Source: Rickettsia typhi (GTDB lineage Bacteria; Pseudomonadota; Gammaproteobacteria; Burkholderiales; Burkholderiaceae_C). Taken from it: a stretch of 5,043 nucleotides of DNA. Shown here piece after piece: positions 1-5,043 of this stretch (position 1 is its first letter; every line of letters starts with the position of its first letter). Below the pieces are notes generated by a model, which had not been told where the DNA came from, did no database searches, and was given only the letters and a program-made list of their open reading frames with translations. Made by a program: the position numbers and the translations under genes. The stretch is from contig CALPPP020000120.1 in assembly GCA_943325485.2 (NCBI GenBank), positions 1 through 5,043 of the forward strand, in the 5' to 3' direction.

Positions 1-921
1 GCCAGCCCGCTGGTCGCTGTAACTGATCACGGCAACTTGCTCGCTGCCCCAGTTGACGCTGGCGTGTTGTGCCAAGCGTGCCACCATCAAGGATTTACCT
101 GCACCGGAGGGGCCCGCGAGTGCATGCACCCCTTGATCAGGGGCTGTCACGCTGCTGTGTTGCATGGAATGGCAAAGCTGGCGGCGGATTTCGTCCATCG
201 CAGGTTCCACGTCTTCAAAACTTTGGATGCTGTCAATCAGCAAGGCGCGCAAAGCCACGGGAATGGCGGCTTCTTGCAAGGCGTTGCGCAAAGGCATGAG
301 GTTGCGGGCCAAGCCCGTGCCTTGCCAAGCCATTTGCTGGCTGAGCTTGAATTCTTTTCTCAAAGTGGCGAGCTCTTCGCGCACCATTTGAACGATTTCT
401 CGACCTCGCATGGCGTCGCGCTCTTCGGCCACGTCGTGTGATGGCGCCAAAACTTGTGGTTGCTCCACACTTTGCTGCGCGGGCGCAGGCGGCGAGACAG
501 CCGCAAGCGCTTGCACGGGCAAGGCTTCTTCTTGGATGGATGCTGTTTTCTCTTGTGCGGCTTTTTTGAGGCTGGCAGCAGGCACAAAACCTGTGGCATC
601 GGCTTTGGCCGGTTTGGTTTGGCGCTTGTGCATGGCCATGGTGTCATCAAGCACTTTGCCAAAGCTGGCTGGCTTTTCTTCAACCAAGGGCGCTTCTTCA
701 CTGACAGGCGTCGCAGACAAACTGTAGGTTTTCTCGGTAGGCACAAAGGTTTCTGCCAGTGCGACCTCGGCGTTCATGGGTTCGACATCAACCGCCACGA
801 TCAACTCGGTTTTGCCTCTCACCTTGCTGGTAGAGATGACAAGCACGTCGGGGCCGTACAAGGCCACTGCCTTTTCGTTGGCCGCCCGGGTGTCACGGGC
901 AATGATTCGCTTGAGTTCCAT
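1..921 (-). CDS. flhF: Flagellar biosynthesis GTPase FlhF (3' end beyond window)
   Basis: FlhF is an SRP-family GTPase, related to Ffh and FtsY, that acts at the cytoplasmic face of the cell pole and sets the site and number of flagella, usually opposed by FlhG/FleN. Only residues 1-307 are present; the frame is still open at base 1 and most of the G domain is missing. The N-terminus (MELKRIIARDTRAANEKAVA, then YGPDVLVIST and an AVD strand to about residue 46) fits the FlhF B domain. Residues about 50-165 are a Pro/Ala/Lys/Glu-rich linker. Residues about 170-260 are helical and fit the N domain. A Walker A motif, GPSGAGKS, lies at 270-277. The ATG at 921 is 34 bp after the flhA stop and is preceded by only a weak GAGAAA-type ribosome site, so co-transcription or translational coupling with flhA is likely. 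Oddity: the P-loop lacks the usual GKTTT of this family, and the expected D-T/S-Y-R motif reads SYSDQRAG at 300-307. The family call is secure; intact GTPase activity is not shown. Confidence 0.92.
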   Translation of the reverse strand, partial: MELKRIIARDTRAANEKAVALYGPDVLVISTSKVRGKTELIVAVDVEPMNAEVALAETFVPTEKTYSLSATPVSEEAPLVEEKPASFGKVLDDTMAMHKRQTKPAKADATGFVPAASLKKAAQEKTASIQEEALPVQALAAVSPPAPAQQSVEQPQVLAPSHDVAEERDAMRGREIVQMVREELATLRKEFKLSQQMAWQGTGLARNLMPLRNALQEAAIPVALRALLIDSIQSFEDVEPAMDEIRRQLCHSMQHSSVTAPDQGVHALAGPSGAGKSLMVARLAQHASVNWGSEQVAVISYSDQRAG

Positions 922-955
922 GGTGTTTCTCGTTGGTCAAATAAAAGGGTGGGGA

Positions 956-3061
956 TCAGCCGCGGTTGGTAGCGTTCACGGTGTGAATCACTTTGACGGC
1001 TTGGTCATCTGGAATTTCGCTGTAGGACAAGACGGTCAAGTCGCTGACGCGAAAACGCACAGCTTTAGACAGCCAGCTGCGAATCAGCGGCGAGACCACC
1101 AAGACGGCGGCATGGCCTTCGTCTTCCATGGCCCGCGCACCCATGCGCAGCGCATTGAACAGGTTCTCGGCCAAACTCGGCTCCAAAACCACGGGTTGGC
1201 CGGGCTGGCTTTGCTGCAGCACGTTGTGCAGCAGTTGCTCCAATCCAGGCTCCAAAGTCATCACCGACAAATTGCTGGACTCGTCGACCAAGCTTTGCAT
1301 GATCATGCGACCTAACTTGGGACGCACATAAGCGGCGAGTTGCTCGGGGTCGGTGCTGCGCGCACTGGCCTCGGTGAGAGATTCGGCGATGGAGCGCATG
1401 TCGCGAATCGACACGCCTTCGTTCAACAAATGTTGCAGCACACGGGTGACCACACCCAAGGAGAGCTTGCCTGGCACCAGTTCTTCCACCAGCTTGGGTG
1501 ACTTGGCAGACAGTTTGTCCAAAAGTTGCTGCACCTCGTCGTGGCTGAGCAAATCGGCCGAGTTTTCGCGCAATACTTTATTCAAATGGGTGGCAATCGC
1601 TGTGCTGGCGTCAACCACGGTGTAGCCCAAGGTACGGGCCAAATCGCGTTGTGACGACTCAATCCACACAGCTTCCAAACCAAACGCGGGTTCGCGGGTA
1701 GGCACGCCTTGCAGCTCGCCATACACCTGCCCCGGGTTGATGGCCAATTCACGGCCCACTTTGATCTCGCCTTTGCCACGCACCACGCCTTTGAGCACGA
1801 TGTTGTAAGTGTCGGGGTCGATGTTCAAGTCGTCGCGAATGCGCACCGGTTGCACCAAAAAGCCCAGCTCTGCAGACAATTTTTTGCGCACGCCTTTGAC
1901 TCGGCTCATCAATTCGCCGCCGGTTTCAACATTCACCAAAGGAATCAAACCGTAGCCAATTTCCAATCCAATCAGGTCCACCTGATCGACGTCGTCCCAA
2001 TCCAAGTCTTTGCTGGACTCGGTGGTGGCGGCAGCGGCCTGCGCCTCGGCCACTTGCACCGCTTCTTCATCGACTTCGCCGCGAATCACCAACAAACCCA
2101 AGCCCGCGGTCACCGCCGCCAAGGTAATGAACATCAGGTGGGGCATGCCAGGGACCAAGCCCAAAGCCGTCAAGATGATGGCGGAGATAAACAAAGCTGC
2201 TGGATTGGCCAGTTGGGTATGGGCTTGCTCAGAGATTGACTCCGAGGTGGTCACACGGGTGACGATGATGGCGGTGGCCAGTGACAACAGCAGGGCAGGA
2301 ATTTGCGCCACCAAGCCGTCACCGATGCTGAGCAAGGTGTAAATCTTGCCGGCCTCTGAGACCGTCAAACCATGTTGGAGCACACCAATGGCCAAGCCGC
2401 CGACCAAATTGATCAACAAAATCAAGATGCCGGCGATGGCGTCGCCGCTGACGAATTTGGATGCACCGTCCATGGCACCGAAGAAGTCAGATTCTTGGGA
2501 CAGCTCGGCACGGCGTTTTTGTGCTGTGGCTTGGTCGATCACACCGGCGTTCAAATCGGCGTCGATAGACATTTGTTTGCCAGGCATGGCATCCAAGGTG
2601 AAACGGGCGTTCACTTCAGACACACGGCCGGCACCTTTGGTCACCACAATAAAGTTAATGATCATCAAAATCGCAAAAATGATGAAACCCACGACATAGT
2701 TACCTGCGATCACAAACTCGCCAAAGGCCGCCACCACCTTGCCAGCAGATTCGTGACCGGTATGGCCATCGACCAAGATCACGCGGGTAGAGGCCACGTT
2801 CAAGGCCAAGCGCAACATGGTGGCAAACAACAAGATAGTAGGGAAGGATGAAAATTCCAGCGGTTTGCGGGTGCTGATGGCGATCATGATGATCACCAAG
2901 CTGATCACAATATTGAAAGTAAACAAAAAGTCCAATAAGAGCGGTGGTAAGGGCAACACCAACATGGCCATGATCAACAACACCAAGACGGGAATTCCCA
3001 ATCCGGTGTAGTCAAACTTGGTCAGATTCTGTCGAATCGTTGACAGGGTTAAGGTGCTCAT
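956..3061 (-). CDS. flhA: Flagellar type III export gate protein FlhA
   Basis: FlhA is the large inner-membrane component of the flagellar protein export apparatus. It forms a nonameric ring that uses proton motive force and docks chaperone-substrate complexes. The 701 residues are a normal full length. The N-terminal half (about 21-326) holds eight plausible membrane segments. The FHIPEP-family signature lies in the cytoplasmic loop at about 142-175 (TKGAGR, then FTLDAMPGKQM and IDADLNAG). Charged residues known to matter in Salmonella FlhA (R94, R147, R154, D158, K203, D208, D249) align with R93, R146, R153, D157, K202, D207 and D248, a constant offset of one. An Ala/Glu-rich linker (about 328-350) joins the cytosolic domain (about 358-701). 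ATG 3061 gives the expected short N-terminal lead before the first membrane segment, but no clear Shine-Dalgarno precedes it. A sigma-54-type promoter lies about 75-90 bp upstream. It heads a unit with flhF; flhB is not adjacent upstream. Confidence 0.98.
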   Translation of the reverse strand: MSTLTLSTIRQNLTKFDYTGLGIPVLVLLIMAMLVLPLPPLLLDFLFTFNIVISLVIIMIAISTRKPLEFSSFPTILLFATMLRLALNVASTRVILVDGHTGHESAGKVVAAFGEFVIAGNYVVGFIIFAILMIINFIVVTKGAGRVSEVNARFTLDAMPGKQMSIDADLNAGVIDQATAQKRRAELSQESDFFGAMDGASKFVSGDAIAGILILLINLVGGLAIGVLQHGLTVSEAGKIYTLLSIGDGLVAQIPALLLSLATAIIVTRVTTSESISEQAHTQLANPAALFISAIILTALGLVPGMPHLMFITLAAVTAGLGLLVIRGEVDEEAVQVAEAQAAAATTESSKDLDWDDVDQVDLIGLEIGYGLIPLVNVETGGELMSRVKGVRKKLSAELGFLVQPVRIRDDLNIDPDTYNIVLKGVVRGKGEIKVGRELAINPGQVYGELQGVPTREPAFGLEAVWIESSQRDLARTLGYTVVDASTAIATHLNKVLRENSADLLSHDEVQQLLDKLSAKSPKLVEELVPGKLSLGVVTRVLQHLLNEGVSIRDMRSIAESLTEASARSTDPEQLAAYVRPKLGRMIMQSLVDESSNLSVMTLEPGLEQLLHNVLQQSQPGQPVVLEPSLAENLFNALRMGARAMEDEGHAAVLVVSPLIRSWLSKAVRFRVSDLTVLSYSEIPDDQAVKVIHTVNATNRG

Positions 3062-3107
3062 GGTCGTTTTGTCACAGTTTTTGAATCATTAAGGGTTCTT
3101 TTTCCAA

Positions 3108-3121
3108 GCGTTTTTCAACGC
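3108..3121 (-). other. Small hairpin near the 5' end of the flhA leader
   Basis: On the minus strand GCGTT-GAAA-AACGC forms a perfect 5 bp stem closed by a GNRA-type GAAA tetraloop, extendable by G-U pairs. It begins within a few bases of the predicted flhA transcription start (about 3125). A 9-base palindrome, CCCTCAGGG (3121-3129), overlaps that start region. A 5' hairpin could stabilise the mRNA, but a stem this short may be chance. It lacks a following T-run in either useful context, so it is not called a terminator. Confidence 0.25.
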
Positions 3122-3135
3122 CCTCAGGGTGATGA

Positions 3136-3151
3136 AGCAAGCCATGTGCCA
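3136..3151 (-). promoter_or_regulatory. Predicted sigma-54 (RpoN) promoter of flhA-flhF
   Basis: Read on the minus strand the site is TGGCACA-TGGC-TTGCT, against the RpoN consensus TGGCACG-N4-TTGCW. Both invariant dinucleotides are present: GG of the -24 element and GC of the -12 element, separated by exactly 10 bases. Only the seventh base of the -24 block differs (A for G). The predicted transcription start, about 12 bases past the -12 C, falls near 3125 and gives a leader of about 64 nt before the flhA ATG at 3061. Position, orientation and spacing all fit, and flhA is sigma-54-dependent in Pseudomonas and Vibrio. The call rests on reading the motif by eye; the start site is not measured. 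Confidence 0.75.
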
Positions 3152-3210
3152 GCTTCCCATGTCCTCTATGGTGGGTCACAGGGCTTTTCGATGAACGGCA
3201 AACCTTGGCC

Positions 3211-3226
3211 TGTCACGTTTCTTGCT
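3211..3226 (+). promoter_or_regulatory. Predicted sigma-54 (RpoN) promoter of fliK
   Basis: The site reads TGTCACG-TTTC-TTGCT, against consensus TGGCACG-N4-TTGCW. All fixed positions match except one, but that one is the second G of the normally invariant -24 GG (here GT). The -12 GC is present and the 10-base spacing is exact. The predicted start is near 3237, leaving a leader of about 27 nt that contains the purine-rich GGGAAG ribosome site before ATG 3264. The GT change would be expected to weaken RpoN binding, so this is less certain than the opposite promoter. Its position directly upstream of a flagellar gene, paired with a better match facing flhA, raises confidence. Confidence 0.6.
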
Positions 3227-3245
3227 TAATTGCTCTGTCTTTTAT

Positions 3246-3251
3246 GGGAAG
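3246..3251 (+). promoter_or_regulatory. Likely ribosome binding site of fliK
   Basis: GGGAAG lies 12 bases before ATG 3264 and downstream of the predicted transcription start near 3237. The spacing is a little long but workable. It supports ATG 3264 over TTG 3222; the latter would sit in the -12 promoter element and so could not be on an mRNA from this promoter. Confidence 0.5.
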
Positions 3252-3263
3252 CATCCAACGGAT

Positions 3264-5036
3264 ATGAACTTATCTGCACTGAATTCAGGCTTATCGCCAA
3301 GCGCCACCCCCGTCTCCACCGAGGCAAACAACCTGGGTGGGGCACTGTCACGCCCCTCCTCTGGTACCCAGTCGGGGGAGGACTTTGCCGCGTTCTTGCG
3401 ACACCAAATTGCATCGCTACAGTCCCCCCAACGGCAAGAGCTTGCCGCTGAAAGCATGGACAAACGCGCTAAACCCAGCCCTGGCGCCACTGCCACCAAA
3501 GGTATGCTGGAGCAGCAAGCTTTGCGCCAAGCTTTCCATCCGAATCAGTATTTACATGCCAAAACACCGGGCTCTAAAGGCATGGGCATGCTTGCCCCAG
3601 GTGGGCATTTCGCCAAACATCTGCCGCCAGCCCAGCCCCATGATGCCAAGCCCCGCGTGGCTGAACTCGAACGCCACAAAACGCAAGCTGCGGCCAAGGA
3701 TTCAGCACAGCAAAGCCATGCGACAGACACTGCCACGCACAGGGCCAGCCAGCCAGATGAACTTGTGTCGCAAACCGCCCAAAGACCAGACGAAGCAGAC
3801 GAAAAAGCGCCCAAAATCAAGGACTCGGTGGCTAAAGAGGGCCAAGCCTTGCAGTCGATTACCCTGAGCCCCGAGGTTGAGATCATCACTGTGACCCAAC
3901 CCGCCACCAGCGAAAAAAGCTTGACCGATTTCGCTTTGGCCATGGGTTTAGACCCCTCACAAATCAAAGCCTTGTTGGGAGATGACGCTGCTGATGATGC
4001 AGTCGCCAGTGCGCCAGCGGCGACCACCCAACAAATATTGGCCATGAACACCTTGCCCGGCATGGGCCTGAGCAATCCCCTCACAGGCACTGCGCCATCC
4101 CTCGCAGCTGCTAGCCCAACGGCTTCAAACCCTTTAGGCAGCAGTCCTGCCCAAGCCGCTGTGGTGGCAACCCAGGCGGTACTTGGCCAAGCCCTGCCGC
4201 TCGCACCCGCCGCAGTCAGCACAGTGGCCAGCGCCGAGCTGATGCCACAAGACATGAAGCCCATGGGTTTGGAAGTCCAGTGGAGCTCAGCCTCGGCCGA
4301 CTTGGCGGCAAACAAACAACTCAACCCGACCCCCAACCTCAGCCCATCAGTGGTTATGCAGGCAGCCGATACGCCAGACAACATCAGCACCTTGGCAGTG
4401 TTGTCGATGATGGACGCAGACTTGCGCCCAGAAGACATTGACCGCCTGAAGGAAGAGTTCGACAAACTCAGCGCTATAGATGACAGCAGCACCTCGCAAG
4501 AAAGCACCTCGGCAGGCGGCGGCGTGGCAAACAACCGCAGCGCGTCCCAAGCCAGCGCCTCGCCCGCCCAGACCTTGAAAAACCACCCTGACATGGCGCA
4601 AACCTTTGAAAAACTCAGCCAAAAGTTAGCCACCGAGCTGGCCAGTCGCATGAATGACCAACTCAATGCCGGTGAATGGAAGATGAAATTCGCCCTCAAG
4701 CCCGCCAGTTTGGGCTTGGTCGATGTACAACTTGAAATGCGTGATGGACAATTAAGCGCTCAGTTCCAAGCAGAAAACGGCCTGACCAAAGACTTGATTC
4801 AAAATGGCAGCACCCGTTTGAAAGAAGCTTTGGCTGAACTTGGCATGAACAATGCATATGTTTCTGTAGGACAGGATAACCGTCAGTCGTCGCAAGGTGG
4901 CTCCGGACAATCTAGCCAACGCCAAGCCGCAGGGGACAATCGTGTCACACTCGGCGCAAACGGCGTGGGCGAAGAAGAAAACGCAGCAACACCAGCGCGT
5001 CACAGCAACAGTGCTTTGTTTGACACCTATGCATGA
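3264..5036 (+). CDS. fliK: Flagellar hook-length control protein FliK
   Basis: FliK is secreted by the flagellar export apparatus during hook assembly, measures hook length, and switches export from rod/hook to filament substrates through its C-terminal domain acting on FlhB. The 590-residue protein has the family's layout. The long N-terminal part (1 to about 445) is low-complexity and rich in Ala, Ser, Thr, Gln and Pro, with no membrane segments or signal peptide, and includes an acidic, probably helical patch at about 383-410. The conserved hook-control domain spans about 450-535, with W472 (GEWKMKF) followed by the hallmark L-x-P-x-x-L-G-x-V-x-V-x-L pattern at 478-490 (LKPASLGLVDVQL). A Gln/Ser/Gly/Asn-rich tail ends in LFDTYA. 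It is longer than Salmonella FliK (405 residues). ATG 3264 is chosen because a 14-codon extension to TTG 3222 would begin inside the predicted promoter. The gene is divergent from flhA; only 7 bp follow its stop, so the next gene is not visible. Confidence 0.93.
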   Translation: MNLSALNSGLSPSATPVSTEANNLGGALSRPSSGTQSGEDFAAFLRHQIASLQSPQRQELAAESMDKRAKPSPGATATKGMLEQQALRQAFHPNQYLHAKTPGSKGMGMLAPGGHFAKHLPPAQPHDAKPRVAELERHKTQAAAKDSAQQSHATDTATHRASQPDELVSQTAQRPDEADEKAPKIKDSVAKEGQALQSITLSPEVEIITVTQPATSEKSLTDFALAMGLDPSQIKALLGDDAADDAVASAPAATTQQILAMNTLPGMGLSNPLTGTAPSLAAASPTASNPLGSSPAQAAVVATQAVLGQALPLAPAAVSTVASAELMPQDMKPMGLEVQWSSASADLAANKQLNPTPNLSPSVVMQAADTPDNISTLAVLSMMDADLRPEDIDRLKEEFDKLSAIDDSSTSQESTSAGGGVANNRSASQASASPAQTLKNHPDMAQTFEKLSQKLATELASRMNDQLNAGEWKMKFALKPASLGLVDVQLEMRDGQLSAQFQAENGLTKDLIQNGSTRLKEALAELGMNNAYVSVGQDNRQSSQGGSGQSSQRQAAGDNRVTLGANGVGEEENAATPARHSNSALFDTYA

Positions 5037-5043
5037 CGACACA

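Larger units (their letters stand above)
3062..3263. other. Divergent intergenic control region between flhA and fliK
   Basis: This stretch of about 200 bp separates the divergent starts of flhA and fliK and contains no credible gene. It holds one sigma-54-type promoter facing each way, with their -24 edges about 60 bp apart (3152-3210 between them). I saw no sigma-28 (FliA) consensus. No clear activator-binding palindrome was recognised. The segment between the promoters has a short imperfect dyad (CCCAT at 3156-3160 and ATGGTGGG at 3168-3175) and the word GTCACAG (3175-3181), which recurs at 3071-3077; either could be chance. Bacterial enhancer-binding proteins that drive sigma-54 promoters can bind here, upstream, or downstream of the start site, so the activator site remains unassigned. 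Confidence 0.75.

Noticed and set aside
360..746. Minus-strand frame of 128 codons inside flhF
   Set aside because: It is a different frame of the FlhF linker, with a Lys/Pro/Arg-rich low-complexity product. The FlhF frame is continuous through the same bases from 921 to 1 and gives recognisable B, N and P-loop segments.
922..955. Separate promoter for flhF in the flhA-flhF gap
   Set aside because: The gap is 34 bp and shows no -24/-12, -35/-10 or sigma-28 pattern, so co-transcription with flhA is simpler.
454..1315. Plus-strand frames of 172 and 179 codons over flhF and the flhA 3' end
   Set aside because: They are antisense to strongly supported coding sequence. Their His/Gln/Arg-rich translations are typical of shadows, and neither has a recognisable domain.
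1709..2851. Plus-strand frames of 110-176 codons opposite flhA
   Set aside because: They are shadows of the highly conserved FlhA coding sequence. They have no ribosome sites or family resemblance.
3072..3089. Upstream mini-frame MIQKL in the flhA leader as a real leader peptide
   Set aside because: It is only five codons, has no ribosome site and no attenuator structure after it. It is noted in the leader finding but not called as a gene.
3101..3130. Possible transcription terminator in the intergenic region
   Set aside because: The stem is only 5 bp and has no U-run after it on the minus strand. It lies between promoter and gene, where a terminator would block flhA.
3545..4699. Open frame of 384 codons on the minus strand, antisense to fliK
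   Set aside because: It lies wholly inside fliK, whose C-terminal domain is clearly recognisable. Its Ser/Ala/Cys/Trp-rich translation resembles no family I know, and such long antisense frames are common in GC-rich, Ala-rich genes.

Overview
The window is an ordinary chromosomal flagellar locus from a motile Gram-negative bacterium. Protein character and base composition (moderately high GC by eye, many TTG/CTG Leu and CAA/CAG Gln codons) suggest Burkholderiales, perhaps near Comamonadaceae. That placement is an impression from memory, not a search result. No mobile element, CRISPR array, rRNA or tRNA was seen, and I found no undescribed system.

Layout: two transcription units diverge from a roughly 200 bp intergenic region (3062-3263). 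Leftwards (minus strand) run flhA, complete at 701 codons, and then flhF after 34 bp; flhF runs off the left edge after 307 codons. Rightwards (plus strand) is fliK, complete and ending 7 bp before the right edge.

The intergenic region carries two back-to-back matches to the sigma-54 (RpoN) -24/-12 promoter consensus, one facing each gene. The flhA-facing one has both invariant dinucleotides at the correct spacing; the fliK-facing one deviates at one base of the -24 GG. The fliK-facing site also settles the fliK start: the longer reading frame beginning at TTG 3222 would start inside the promoter, so ATG 3264 is preferred.

How the genes work together: FlhA is the large inner-membrane subunit of the flagellar type III export gate. 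FliK is exported through that gate and acts as the hook-length ruler and substrate-specificity switch. FlhF is an SRP-family GTPase that sets where (and how many) flagella are built. The flhA-flhF order matches the flhA-flhF-fleN(flhG)-fliA block known from Pseudomonas-type polar flagellar systems. flhB is not next to flhA here and may lie elsewhere, possibly downstream of fliK in a fliLMNOPQR-flhB cluster.

The points most worth a second look are the divergent sigma-54 pair, the non-canonical GTPase motifs of FlhF, and the long FliK.
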